Shown: positions 7,376-15,436 of the stretch, one piece after another
How positions within the stretch are numbered: position 1 is the first letter of the stretch
Layout of the letters: each line of letters opens with the position of its first letter
Assembly (NCBI GenBank): GCA_964605705.1
Contig: CAZSDW010000035.1
Span: 1 to 29,189, forward strand
Origin: CAZSDW01 sp964605705
GTDB lineage: Bacteria; Fidelibacterota; UBA2242
Direction of reading: 5' to 3'
DNA: 29,189 nucleotides
Translations under genes and position numbers: made by a program
Notes under the pieces: model-generated
The model's input: only the letters and a program-made list of their open reading frames with translations
What the model was told of the DNA's origin: nothing
The model's database searches: none

Positions 7376-8044
7376 CGTTTCTCCTGATATTTACTAATAC
7401 TCTATCTATAAACCGACACTTTTTATGATAATATGCATTTTTTCCTTCTACTCCTCATCCATTCCAAAGAAAATTCAAAAACCATTCAAAAACACATCTC
7501 CATGTGTTCCCACCCTTTTGCCTCTAATATTGCCTTATTGAAGTTATTAGATTTTAATAGGTGTATAGATAAAATGCAAGTTTTATTTTTTGAAAGATAA
7601 AATTTTACTCCGATACTTTGTATCCTTACAAAATCAAAACAGTAATTTCAATCATTTATTACCCTAGTGTAAGTTACATACTTTCGGTGGCTTCGTTCGT
7701 ACCAATGCCGGCTTATTATCAATAAGCTTTGCATTCAGCTTGATTAATTAGTGTGAAGTCTAATTTACCTCTATTTTTTTATTGGAAATAGAAGAAAGTA
7801 TTACGGTAGTAGGCATACAATCAGTTGCTAATTATTTCACGATTTATAGTTTTAGCGCGATGCACCAATTTAATATTTTCGTCTAATATTATTTTGTGTA
7901 ATTTGAATCAATGGAAAAAATACTATTCCGAGACGAGCCCAGGGGAATTCTTTGACTAAAACCTGATGGTTTTGACGTAAATTCTCCTTATCTTATAAGG
8001 TGATTAAATTGTGATTTCATTAAAAAATAAACAGTGAGATAGAT
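7376..8044. other. Gene-free divergent intergenic region
   Basis: These 669 bases separate the minus-strand barrel gene from the plus-strand phosphate operon. I see no frame with coding character, no tRNA or rRNA segment, and no tandem repeat. The part nearest 8045 contains a candidate promoter with a direct repeat and inverted repeats (7944-8000). The middle (about 7680-7740) is locally richer in G+C and holds a few short inverted repeats (for example TTATTATCAATAA), with nothing diagnostic. The rest is AT-rich. Confidence 0.7.
7951..7999 (+). promoter_or_regulatory. Candidate promoter and repeat region for the DUF47-PiT operon
   Basis: TTGACG (7972-7977) and TATAAG (7994-7999) are separated by 16 bases, a sigma70-like arrangement 46 bases before the DUF47 start codon. 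TTTGAC occurs twice (7951-7956 and 7971-7976) with a 20-base period, about two helical turns, which is a plausible layout for a dimeric activator. Between them lies the inverted repeat AAAACC-TGAT-GGTTTT. A second short inverted repeat, CCTTAT-CTT-ATAAGG, covers the -10 element. Control by phosphate supply would make sense for the genes but is only inferred; no Pho box of the enterobacterial type is visible. Confidence 0.4.
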
Positions 8045-8683
8045 ATGTTATTCAAAGAAACAAAATTGCTTGAAAAACAGATGGATAATTTTCTGGATAT
8101 TATCAATGAATCCGTGCTGGTATTTAAGGAAGGTGTTCGGCGATATTTGAAAAATCAGTTAGATGATTTTGAAAGTTCCCTCAATAAAGTCGAAGTCCTC
8201 GAAAACCGGGCAGATGATTTGCGGCGTGACATTGAAAATCGACTTTATACAGAAACACTGATTCCGGAATCCCGGGGTGATGTCCTCGGGCTCCTTGAAA
8301 ATATGGATAAACTTGTCAATGGATCAAAGCATGTATTAAAAGAGTTTTCCATAGAAATACCGTTAATCCCGTTGGAATATCATGAAGGATTTATAGAACT
8401 TGCTGATATAGCCGGAACAGGAGTGGAAGAGGTTGTGCAAGCAGCCCGGCGCTTTTTATCGGATCCCTTATCCGTGAAAGCCAACTTGCACAAAGTATAT
8501 CATTATGAAGAAGAGGCGGATCGCATTGCTGAGAAGATTAAACGAAAAGTATTTCGCAGCGATCTTGAGCTGGCACAGAAAAATCATATCCGGCATTTTA
8601 TTATCAATATGGATTCCATAGCCGATAGAGCGGAAGATGTCGCTGATCGGTTGGCGATTTATACAATTAAACGCTCAATTTAA
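8045..8683 (+). CDS. DUF47 / PhoU-like phosphate transport accessory protein
   Basis: The 212-residue protein is all-helical and highly charged, with no membrane segment. It matches the DUF47 (PF01865) family, distant relatives of PhoU. The family-typical pattern is VEVLENRADDLRRDIENRLY near residues 48-67, and then HYEEEADRIAEKIKRKVF and MDSIADRAEDVADRLAIYTI toward the C-terminus. The acidic E/D-xxx-D motifs resemble PhoU metal-binding motifs. Members are cytoplasmic and usually sit immediately upstream of a PiT phosphate permease, as here, where the permease ATG follows three bases after this stop. The likely role is control or gating of the permease. Length is normal for the family. The ribosome-binding site is weak (GTGAGAT region). 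Confidence 0.9.
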   Translation: MLFKETKLLEKQMDNFLDIINESVLVFKEGVRRYLKNQLDDFESSLNKVEVLENRADDLRRDIENRLYTETLIPESRGDVLGLLENMDKLVNGSKHVLKEFSIEIPLIPLEYHEGFIELADIAGTGVEEVVQAARRFLSDPLSVKANLHKVYHYEEEADRIAEKIKRKVFRSDLELAQKNHIRHFIINMDSIADRAEDVADRLAIYTIKRSI

Positions 8684-8686
8684 TCA

Positions 8687-9814
8687 ATGATTACCTTTTT
8701 ATATCTCAGCAGTGGCTTGTTTCTGGGATGGTCATTAGGTGCCAATGACGCGGCGAATATTTTCGGTACCGCGGTCGGAACCAAAATGCTGAAGTTCCGG
8801 TTTGCGGCAATAATTGCGAGCGTTTTCATGATCATGGGAGCCGTATTTTCAGGTGCAGGTGCGTCCGAAACATTGGGGGCTCTGGGATCAGTCAATAAAA
8901 TCGCCGGTGCCTTTATCGTCGTATTAGCAGCCGCAATAACCGTTTACTGGATGACCCGCTGGGGCTTGCCGGTATCCACATCCCAGGCAATTGTCGGGGC
9001 AATTGTCGGTTGGAATCTATTTGCCGGTTTTCAGACAGATATTCACGTCCTGTCAAAAATCATCGGATCATGGATCATCAGTTTATTTCTGGCTGCCTTG
9101 TTTGCATTTGTCATTTATCGATTAGTTATTCGCTTGAATATCCTGTCGAAAATTCATCTCTTTCGCCTGGATGCCTATACCCGACTGGGGCTAATCATTG
9201 TCGGTGCATTTGGTGCCTATTCGTTAGGGGCTAATAACATTGCCAATGTCATGGGCGTCTTTGTCTCGATTTCGCCATTCCATGATATTTCCCTGGGACC
9301 GCTGAATTTTACCAGTGTTCAGCAATTGTTTCTGATGGGGGGAATTGCCATTGCCGTAGGAATATTTACCTATTCCTACCGGGTGATGTTGACGGTCGGG
9401 AAAAGCGTCTTTAAATTGACGCCTCAGACGGCTCTGATTGCGGTACTGGCTGAGTCACTGGTTCTGTTCCTTTTCGCATCCAGAGGCTTACACGATTTTC
9501 TGGTATCCCGGGGATTACCAGCATTTCCCCTGGTACCGATTTCCAGTTCACAATTGGTAATCGGTGCGGTCATCGGAATAGGAATCGCCAAAAAAGCCCG
9601 CAATATAAAGTACCGGGCTCTGAGTAAAATTTGGCTGGGATGGCTTGTGACACCGGTGATTTCTCTTGTAATTTGTTTTACCTCACTATTTGTCTGGCAG
9701 AATGTGTTTATGCAGGATGTCATCGATCATAAAGCAGTCAGTTCCCGGATTTGCTCTACTGTAAATCTCTGTTCCAATGATCAAACGCATTTTGAATTTA
9801 ATCAGCACCCATAA
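8687..9814 (+). CDS. pit: PiT-family inorganic phosphate permease
   Basis: The 375-residue inner-membrane protein has roughly ten hydrophobic segments. It carries the two PiT signature repeats, GANDAAN at residues 18-24 and GANNIAN at 181-187, which mark the inverted halves of PHO-4 family transporters (PF01384). The motif PVSTSQAIVGAIVGWN (95-110) and its C-terminal counterpart PISSSQLVIGAVIGIG are also typical. PiT proteins move metal-phosphate or phosphate with a coupling cation. Translation is probably coupled to the DUF47 gene (three-base gap, no strong Shine-Dalgarno of its own). The last 30 or so residues after the final membrane helix are polar and not conserved in pattern. The gene faces nadK tail to tail, 60 bases apart. 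Substrate assignment rests on the family and the DUF47 partner; sulfate use, known for some relatives, cannot be excluded. Confidence 0.92.
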   Translation: MITFLYLSSGLFLGWSLGANDAANIFGTAVGTKMLKFRFAAIIASVFMIMGAVFSGAGASETLGALGSVNKIAGAFIVVLAAAITVYWMTRWGLPVSTSQAIVGAIVGWNLFAGFQTDIHVLSKIIGSWIISLFLAALFAFVIYRLVIRLNILSKIHLFRLDAYTRLGLIIVGAFGAYSLGANNIANVMGVFVSISPFHDISLGPLNFTSVQQLFLMGGIAIAVGIFTYSYRVMLTVGKSVFKLTPQTALIAVLAESLVLFLFASRGLHDFLVSRGLPAFPLVPISSSQLVIGAVIGIGIAKKARNIKYRALSKIWLGWLVTPVISLVICFTSLFVWQNVFMQDVIDHKAVSSRICSTVNLCSNDQTHFEFNQHP

Positions 9815-9874
9815 ATCCAGACATTGCCGGGTCTATCTTCAAAGATTTTTTTCAATCTAAATCGAAATAATGGG

Positions 9875-10747
9875 CTAATTCCCACGCTTATCCAAACCCC
9901 AGTTCATTTTTGTACGCAGAGTCTGGAAAAACGTATCCCCTTCAAATCGAACAATTCCCAAAGTAAAATCCGCTTTTTGGATTTCTATTTTTTTGACTTT
10001 ACTGAGTGATATCCGCTGCTGCCCATCGACGATTAACGAGACATCGTTGTTCAAATCATCACAATCAATCCGAATCTCCTGATCATCGGATAGAACCACC
10101 GGACGGGCGGAAAGACTGTGCGGGCTGATTGGTGAAACCGCAATAACATTCAGATGAGGTGAAATTATCGGTCCGCCAACCGAAAGTGAATAGGCTGTTG
10201 ACCCGGTCGGCGTTGCGATGATTAAACCATCCGACCGATAGGTATTAAAATAATCATTATCCACGTACATCCGGATTTTTATCATCGACAGGACATGCCC
10301 TTTTCCGATAACAAAATCATTAAATGCAAAAAAGGTCTCGGTCGCATCCGGATAGACTAATTTCGCATTCAGAACACTACGCCGTTCGATCTTATAGTTC
10401 CCTTCGAAAAAGGCTGTTAGCCGTTCTTCGAAATTATCCATCGATACATCAGCCAGAAAACCCAGACCACCCAGATGAATTCCCAGCACCGGTTTCCCGG
10501 TTTTTGCCATTATGCGGGATGCTCCCAGAAATGAACCATCGCCCCCGATACTCAAAAGTGCATCTACTGTCTCTGTCATCCGGTCAGGTGAAATAAATTC
10601 AACTTTTCCTTCCGGGATTGTGCAGATATCCTTGACTGCATCCGGGCAAAATACTTCCTGATTCCTGGCAACTAAAAAATCAATAATTCGGGGTAAGGAC
10701 TTTGAAATTGTTTTATAATGGGGATGAAGATGAAGACCGATTTTCAT
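9875..10747 (-). CDS. nadK: NAD kinase
   Basis: The 290-residue protein phosphorylates NAD to NADP with ATP or polyphosphate in the cytoplasm. The diagnostic motifs are present and in order: GGDGSFLGASR (68-78; Asp70 is the expected catalytic Asp), GIHLGGLGFLAD (89-100), FNDFVIGKG (142-150) and YRSDGLIIATPTGSTAYSLS (170-189) followed by GGP. The C-terminal domain includes ISPISPHSLSARPVVL-type sequence binding the nucleotide. Length is standard. It is the last gene of the xseA-xseB-nadK unit, with its ATG 8 bases after the xseB stop and a modest AGGA upstream. The gene ends with TAG, useful evidence that TAG is a normal stop in this genome. Confidence 0.96.
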   Translation of the reverse strand: MKIGLHLHPHYKTISKSLPRIIDFLVARNQEVFCPDAVKDICTIPEGKVEFISPDRMTETVDALLSIGGDGSFLGASRIMAKTGKPVLGIHLGGLGFLADVSMDNFEERLTAFFEGNYKIERRSVLNAKLVYPDATETFFAFNDFVIGKGHVLSMIKIRMYVDNDYFNTYRSDGLIIATPTGSTAYSLSVGGPIISPHLNVIAVSPISPHSLSARPVVLSDDQEIRIDCDDLNNDVSLIVDGQQRISLSKVKKIEIQKADFTLGIVRFEGDTFFQTLRTKMNWGLDKRGN

Positions 10748-10755
10748 ATCATATC

Positions 10756-10983
10756 CTATGATTGCATATCCTCTTCAATATATTCACCATTCTCTTTTGC
10801 AACAAGGACTTTTACCCGTTTTTCAAGAGTTTCCAGCTGAGTCTGGCACTCTTTCGAAAGTTGCACCGCTTCCTCAAACAGTGAAATGGATTTTTCCAGC
10901 GCCAGTTCTCCCGATTCGAGTTGCCCGAGGATCTCCTCCAAACGTTTAAAAGACCCTTCCAATGAGACCGTCTTTTTTGTCAT
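10756..10983 (-). CDS. xseB: Exodeoxyribonuclease VII small subunit
   Basis: The 75-residue protein has the XseB pattern SFKRLEEILGQLESGELALEKSISLFEEAVQL in residues 11-42 and ends in a charged helix. It forms the helical small subunit that binds several copies to each XseA in exonuclease VII, which degrades single-stranded DNA to oligonucleotides in the cytoplasm. AGGAGA lies before the ATG. It follows xseA by 20 bases and precedes nadK by 8 bases, a compact operon that fixes the assignment. Confidence 0.94.
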   Translation of the reverse strand: MTKKTVSLEGSFKRLEEILGQLESGELALEKSISLFEEAVQLSKECQTQLETLEKRVKVLVAKENGEYIEEDMQS

Positions 10984-11003
10984 TTTATTCTCCTGTAAAA
11001 TTT

Positions 11004-12203
11004 TTATTTCGTGTTCGGTTCGACCCGGGCACCATAGCGCCCATCAGCGACTTCCACTTCAATCTTCTGGTCTGCCTGCACTTTTTTCACAGATTGAATG
11101 ACCTGACCATCCAGCTGTGAATACACAATTGAGTAGCCTCGCTTTAAAATGGCTTTGGGATTCAGGGCATGAATCGTGTTCAAATAGTCCTGCAACTGTA
11201 AATGCGCGTGATCAATCAATTGATCGATGGTATGACTCATCCGCTTTTGCAGATCAACGAACCTGGAATATTTTTGTTCAATTACACTTTGGGGATTAAA
11301 CTGCAGGATGCGGGCATGGAGATGGTCAATCGACTGAATCAGACTGGAAATTCTTGTGGTAATAGCCTGTTCGATTTGTCGGATATATTGATTGATTTTT
11401 TCATGAATCGCATACCGTTCCGGAATGGCTAATTCGGCAGCGGCTGATGGGGTGGGTGCCCGGAAATCGGCAACAAAATCGGACAACGTAAAATCTACTT
11501 CATGCCCAACGGCGCTGATAACCGGTAGCTCAGAAGCAGCGATTGCACGAACCAGTTTTTCTTCGTTAAATGCCCAAAGATCTTCAATGGAGCCGCCACC
11601 CCGACCGATGATAATAAAGTCCACATTTTTCAGTTTGTTGAATGTTTCAATTCCTTCGATAATCGTATCCGCTGCTTTATCGCCCTGAACCTGCGCCGGA
11701 AAAAGAACAATTCCAATTGCAGGATTGCGGCGCTCACTGATCTGCAGGATATCTTGTACCGCTGCACCACTAATGCTGGTTACAACGCCAATCCGCCTGG
11801 GTAATGCCGGAACAGGTTTCTTCAATTCCGGATTGAATAATCCTTCTTCACTCAGTTTTTTCTTCAGCGCTTCAAATGCCATAAACAGGGTGCCAAGACC
11901 CGCGGCACGGATTTCCTTTATATTAATTTGATATTGCGATTGAGCGGCATAGGTAATTACCTCACCCTGTACAACAACCCGCATTCCCGCAATCAAGTGA
12001 AATGGAATTTTATCGGCGATATTTCGCCAGACGACACAATTAATCAAAGCGGCGTCATCTTTCAGAGAAAAATAGATATGTCCGGCACGGCTGACCGAAT
12101 AATTGGATATTTCCCCCTCCACCCAGACCGGGGGAATAAATTGCGTTATAACCCGTTTAATTTCCCGGGATATTTCAGAAACGCTGTAAATTCTTTCTTC
12201 CAT
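11004..12203 (-). CDS. xseA: Exodeoxyribonuclease VII large subunit
   Basis: From ATG 12201-12203 the protein has 399 residues. An N-terminal OB-fold (about residues 4-100, including PPVWVEGEISNYS and GHIYFSLKDD) binds DNA. The catalytic domain follows, with RRIGVVTSISGAAVQDIL, then IIIGRGGGSIEDLWAFNEE, then SAVGHEVDFTLSDFVADFRAPTPSAAAELA, all diagnostic for XseA. A coiled-coil region (about 255-350) binds XseB, and the C-terminus has GYSIVYS. The frame is open upstream to a TTG at 12245, but the conserved start is MEERIYSVSEI, and the upstream segment encodes the arm and loop of a terminator hairpin. The U-tract of that hairpin directly touches the ATG and no Shine-Dalgarno is present. Translation may therefore start on a leaderless or processed transcript, or depend on read-through from HU. 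Gene length is slightly short of the E. coli enzyme. Confidence 0.94.
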   Translation of the reverse strand: MEERIYSVSEISREIKRVITQFIPPVWVEGEISNYSVSRAGHIYFSLKDDAALINCVVWRNIADKIPFHLIAGMRVVVQGEVITYAAQSQYQINIKEIRAAGLGTLFMAFEALKKKLSEEGLFNPELKKPVPALPRRIGVVTSISGAAVQDILQISERRNPAIGIVLFPAQVQGDKAADTIIEGIETFNKLKNVDFIIIGRGGGSIEDLWAFNEEKLVRAIAASELPVISAVGHEVDFTLSDFVADFRAPTPSAAAELAIPERYAIHEKINQYIRQIEQAITTRISSLIQSIDHLHARILQFNPQSVIEQKYSRFVDLQKRMSHTIDQLIDHAHLQLQDYLNTIHALNPKAILKRGYSIVYSQLDGQVIQSVKKVQADQKIEVEVADGRYGARVEPNTK

Positions 12204-12241
12204 AAAAAAAGAGTGGTGATGACAAACCGCCCTCACCACTC
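12204..12241 (-). terminator. Intrinsic terminator between the small ribosomal-type gene and xseA
   Basis: On the minus strand GAGTGGTGA and TCACCACTC form a perfect 9-bp stem with a 13-base loop, followed by seven U. The hairpin begins 20 bases after the stop codon of the 31-codon gene. The U-tract ends immediately before the xseA ATG. The geometry is that of a rho-independent terminator, and its position would also make it an attenuator of xseA if transcription reads through. Confidence 0.85.
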
Positions 12242-12261
12242 CCAAAAATTGTTAAATTTAG

Positions 12262-12357
12262 TTATCTAATTTTCTTTTTGTGACGATCTCTTCTGAGCCG
12301 TTTTTTTCTTTTATGAGTTGCAATTTTGCTTCTCTTTCTTTTTTTCCCACAGGGCAT
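12262..12357 (-). CDS. 31-residue basic AURKAIP1/COX24-like ribosomal protein
   Basis: ATG 12355-12357 follows AGGAGA at a normal distance and opens a frame to TAA at 12262-12264. The product begins MPCGKKRKRSKIATHKRKKR and ends KKKIR. More than half of its 31 residues are Lys or Arg. Very similar tiny proteins starting MP-S/C-GKKRKR-K-ATHKRKK occur across Bacteroidota and Chlorobiota and carry the AURKAIP1/COX24 domain, related to mitochondrial mS38 and mycobacterial bS22, which bind the small ribosomal subunit. The assignment to that family is by remembered pattern, not by search. The gene lies 33 bases after the HU gene and just before the strong terminator, so it is the last gene of the HU transcription unit. 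Its size explains why it is commonly missed. Confidence 0.8.
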   Translation of the reverse strand: MPCGKKRKRSKIATHKRKKRLRRDRHKKKIR

Positions 12358-12390
12358 ACTGCATATCTCCTTGATCGAAACTTATTATGT

Positions 12391-12678
12391 TTAGTTATTG
12401 TATTCCAGATTAATACTGTCTTTTAATATCTTGGAAGGTTTGAATACCGGTACAATTCTCTCAGGTAAATAAATCTCTTCACCCGTCCCGGGATTCCGGG
12501 CTTTTTTGGGTTTTCTAACCTTCAGGCTGAAACTGCCAAAACCTCGAAATTCAACTCGTTCTCCACGCTGGAGTGAATCAGTGATCGTCGCCAGAAAGCC
12601 ATCAATTACAGCCTCCGTATCAACCTTGGTCAATCCCGTTGAACGAGACACGACATCAACAATATCAGCTTTTGTCAC
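12391..12678 (-). CDS. HU/IHF-family DNA-binding protein
   Basis: The 95-residue protein matches the bacterial histone-like family throughout. The N-terminal helices (MTKADIVDVVSRSTGLTK) are followed by EAVIDGFLATITDSLQRGERVEFRGFGSF. The DNA-binding arm has RKPKKARNPGTGEEIYLPER, and the C-terminal helix starts at FKPSK. The Pro in RNPGTG is the residue that intercalates and bends DNA in this family. It functions as a dimer that bends and compacts DNA in the nucleoid. The start is GTG at 12676-12678 with an AAGGAGGT six or seven bases away. HU and IHF subunits cannot be told apart by eye here. It lies 12 bases downstream of sppA and 33 bases upstream of the tiny ribosomal-type gene. Confidence 0.93.
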   Translation of the reverse strand: MTKADIVDVVSRSTGLTKVDTEAVIDGFLATITDSLQRGERVEFRGFGSFSLKVRKPKKARNPGTGEEIYLPERIVPVFKPSKILKDSINLEYNN

Positions 12679-12690
12679 GATCTTACCTCC

Positions 12691-13563
12691 TTATCTCCAA
12701 AGGTAATTCAGAGTAGGGGTTGTTACTACTAATGAAAATACCTCTTCAATATCTGAAAAAAGTAAATCAAAAAGCGTTATCTTTTGCTTTTGCGGGAATA
12801 CCAATTTCGGTTGTCCTTCGATCCCCGCCATGTCACCTATCATTTGAATCGCATCTTCAAAGGTCCCCAGGGTATCTATCAAACCACACTCTTTTGCCTG
12901 AGAACCAGTAAATATACGTCCGTCAGATATTTTTAACAATTCCTTTTTATCGATACCACGCTCCAGCGCAACGGTATTAACAAATTGATTATAAATATCT
13001 TGGACAACAATTTCCAGCTGGGCTTTATCTTCAGCAGTAAATTCACGATATGGCGAGCCAACATCTTTAAAATCACCACTTTTAACGGTTTGAACATCGA
13101 TACCGATCTTTTCCAATAAACCAACAGCTACGGGAAAATCCACAATGACTCCAATACTGCCAAGAATACTGGAAGGATTCGCGATAATTTTCGTTGCGCC
13201 AAGCGCCGCATAATAGCCCCCGGAAGCTCCGACAGTTGCAATCGAAGCAACCACCGGTTTGCCGGAATCACGAACTCGCTTTATTTCGGTATAAATTTCC
13301 TGGAACGCTGCTGAGCCTCCACCCGGCGAATCAATCCTGATCAGGAATCCTTTTATGGAAGATTCCCGACGATATTTATTAATCTGTGTAGCAATATTTT
13401 CGGCTGAAACCAGCATACCCTTAATATCGATAACGGCAATATTACCCTTCCCTTCGACGCTGATCGTCCGGGATCCCCAGCGAACATTCGAAAAGAGTCC
13501 AATCAATATCAGCACGATGAAAACTAAAAATATTATTGATATAAATCGATCTGACTTTTTCAA
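12691..13563 (-). CDS. sppA: Signal peptide peptidase SppA (short form)
   Basis: The 290-residue inner-membrane serine protease has one N-terminal anchor (residues 8-24) and a periplasmic S49 peptidase domain. Motifs are GFLIRIDSPGGG (72-83), VASIATVGASGGYYAA (105-120) with catalytic Ser114, and TVKSGDFKDVGSPYR (159-173) with catalytic Lys166. This is the Ser-Lys dyad arrangement of the 36K-type SppA. The C-terminus NYLWR is also typical. It cleaves leftover signal peptides in the membrane. The start is a TTG at 13561-13563, 6 bases after the transglycosylase stop, without a clear Shine-Dalgarno. The next ATG would delete the anchor, so translational coupling to the preceding gene is likely. 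Confidence 0.93.
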   Translation of the reverse strand: MKKSDRFISIIFLVFIVLILIGLFSNVRWGSRTISVEGKGNIAVIDIKGMLVSAENIATQINKYRRESSIKGFLIRIDSPGGGSAAFQEIYTEIKRVRDSGKPVVASIATVGASGGYYAALGATKIIANPSSILGSIGVIVDFPVAVGLLEKIGIDVQTVKSGDFKDVGSPYREFTAEDKAQLEIVVQDIYNQFVNTVALERGIDKKELLKISDGRIFTGSQAKECGLIDTLGTFEDAIQMIGDMAGIEGQPKLVFPQKQKITLFDLLFSDIEEVFSLVVTTPTLNYLWR

Positions 13564-13569
13564 AGCAGT

Positions 13570-15366
13570 TTATGTTCCGACTGTTTTAAAAATCACCAGT
13601 TTTTGCCCGGGATAGATGAATCGGCGTCCATACAGATTATTCCAGGCTCTTACCTGACTGAGTCCAACGCCATATGCATCGGCAATCTCACTCAGGGTTT
13701 CACCTCTTTTTACAACATGGATAATTTTCGTATTTCCGGTCGGCGTGGAAGCATATTGGGAGGTCTGAGCGACATTTGCCGGAATTTTCAACTTCTGATT
13801 GGGATAGATATACTGATGTCCGTGAAGATTGTTCAGCGAGCGGATTTTACTGACGCTGACACCATATTTTTCCCCGATCTGGCTGAGCGTTTCACCTCTT
13901 CGAACAGTGTGAGTAATAACATCATGACTCGTCGAAGCAGAAGAAGCGGAGTAGTACTCATTGGTCGGAATTCTTAAAACCTGTCCGACTGAAATCTGGT
14001 TTTTATTACGGATATTGTTTGCAGCGATTAATGCAGATACACTCGTCCCGTACTTGCGGGCGATCGTCGATAACGTCTGCCCGCGCCGGACTTTATGGGT
14101 CGTCCATTGTGGTTTGCTCTCGACATCGGGAATTTTGGACAGTTTATCTGCTAATCCATCACCTTTGCCTACGGGAACCCGCAGAATATATTCTTCGATT
14201 TCCGGGGGTGTCATCCAACGCCGGAGTTCGGGATTATACTGTTTGAGCACTGTTGACGAAACACCGCTGACCCGGGCAATATCTTCAAATTCATAACACC
14301 GATCGACACTGACTTCGTCCCATCTCCAGGTTTCATCGGGTGTATTTTCAAACCCGTACTTCTCAGGATTCAGCGCAATGGTAATACCTGCCATCATCGT
14401 CGGGATATAATTCCTGGTCTGTCGGGGCAATGATCGCAATTTCCAGTAATCCCTCGTACCCTCTCTTCTGATGGCACGCCAAACCCGTAATTCACCGGTG
14501 TTATAAGCGGCAAGCGCTAAAAACCAGTCATCAAATTCATCGTGTAGTTTTTTAAGATACTTGGCAGCGGCATAGGTCGATTTAATCGGATCACGACGCT
14601 CGTCAATCCACCAGTTTCGTTTCAAGCCGTAAAGCGCTCCGGTAGATGCAATAAACTGCCAGGGACCGGCTGCATGGGCATATGAATAAGCGACCGGATT
14701 GAAGCCACTTTCAATTAATGCCAGATAAAATACCTCGTCGGGCAAATTAAATTCCCTTAAAATCGGAATCATATGTTCTTTATATAATCCGGAATTGTTG
14801 AGCCATTGTTGAAAACGTTCCTTTTCTGTGGTTGAAAAATAATTGATAATTTTTTCAATCTGCTTTGAGCTGACTAATGGCAAATGTCCGGGACGATCAT
14901 CGATGATTACCAAAGTATCGTGTGCCAGTGCAACCGTATCAACAACAGATTTAAAAAGTTCTTCTCTGATCACAGCCACTCCATAGGTTCCGGAGTCACC
15001 ATTCAAATAGCTGAATTTATCCTGAAAGTCCCAGGTGATCTTTTCATAGAAGCGATTAAACTCATCTTCCTGCAAAATCGTGAGAGTGTCGAGGTTACTG
15101 ATCTCAGCTATAATTTCAAAGCTGCGATCAAGGCAGTATTTGACTTCCGATGTGTCTTTGTAATATGCCGCAATTAATGCATCAACATAAAAAGTCTTCG
15201 CTTCTGAAAACATCAGATCAAAAAGTTCCGGTCGATCGTTGTCAAGCTGATCATTCAATCCGTTGTAATCGGTGCTTGTTGAGTCTTCATCGTTGGAATA
15301 AATGTTATGGATTGCCAGCATTCCCACAAGGAAAATCAGCAAATATCTATATTTTATTTTTTTCAT
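13570..15366 (-). CDS. mltD: MltD-like lytic murein transglycosylase with three LysM domains
   Basis: The 598-residue envelope protein has an N-terminal hydrophobic segment (residues 6-22, no lipobox Cys), a helical region, and a family 1 lytic transglycosylase (SLT) domain at about 200-330. ALIESGFNP (216-224) contains catalytic Glu219. It is followed by AAGPWQFIASTGALYGLKRN and LALAAYNTGELRVWRA. Three LysM peptidoglycan-binding repeats close the protein: about 422-467, 485-529 and 549-593, each with the R-G-x-T-L-S-x-I core. It cuts the MurNAc-GlcNAc bond to form 1,6-anhydro ends in the periplasm. E. coli MltD has two LysM domains, so three is at the larger end. AGGA lies upstream of the ATG. 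sppA follows 6 bases later. Confidence 0.93.
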   Translation of the reverse strand: MKKIKYRYLLIFLVGMLAIHNIYSNDEDSTSTDYNGLNDQLDNDRPELFDLMFSEAKTFYVDALIAAYYKDTSEVKYCLDRSFEIIAEISNLDTLTILQEDEFNRFYEKITWDFQDKFSYLNGDSGTYGVAVIREELFKSVVDTVALAHDTLVIIDDRPGHLPLVSSKQIEKIINYFSTTEKERFQQWLNNSGLYKEHMIPILREFNLPDEVFYLALIESGFNPVAYSYAHAAGPWQFIASTGALYGLKRNWWIDERRDPIKSTYAAAKYLKKLHDEFDDWFLALAAYNTGELRVWRAIRREGTRDYWKLRSLPRQTRNYIPTMMAGITIALNPEKYGFENTPDETWRWDEVSVDRCYEFEDIARVSGVSSTVLKQYNPELRRWMTPPEIEEYILRVPVGKGDGLADKLSKIPDVESKPQWTTHKVRRGQTLSTIARKYGTSVSALIAANNIRNKNQISVGQVLRIPTNEYYSASSASTSHDVITHTVRRGETLSQIGEKYGVSVSKIRSLNNLHGHQYIYPNQKLKIPANVAQTSQYASTPTGNTKIIHVVKRGETLSEIADAYGVGLSQVRAWNNLYGRRFIYPGQKLVIFKTVGT

Positions 15367-15436
15367 ATGGTCCTGTATTAATAATTACAAAAGTCAGGCG
15401 GAAAATTAGGAGTATCGTTCCATTTAATCAAGGTGT

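Noticed and set aside
9835..9852. A hairpin (ATCTTC/AAAGAT) followed by seven T after the pit gene
   Set aside because: The stem has only 4 to 5 AT-rich pairs with a minimal loop, too weak to call a terminator.
12204..12245. A longer xseA start at TTG 12245
   Set aside because: The extra 14 residues are encoded by the terminator stem and loop, have no ribosome-binding site, and precede the conserved MEERIYSVSEI start.
13603..13977. A 124-codon plus-strand frame inside the transglycosylase gene, and similar antisense frames elsewhere
   Set aside because: They lie opposite strongly conserved coding sequence, lack ribosome-binding sites, and show no protein-like pattern.
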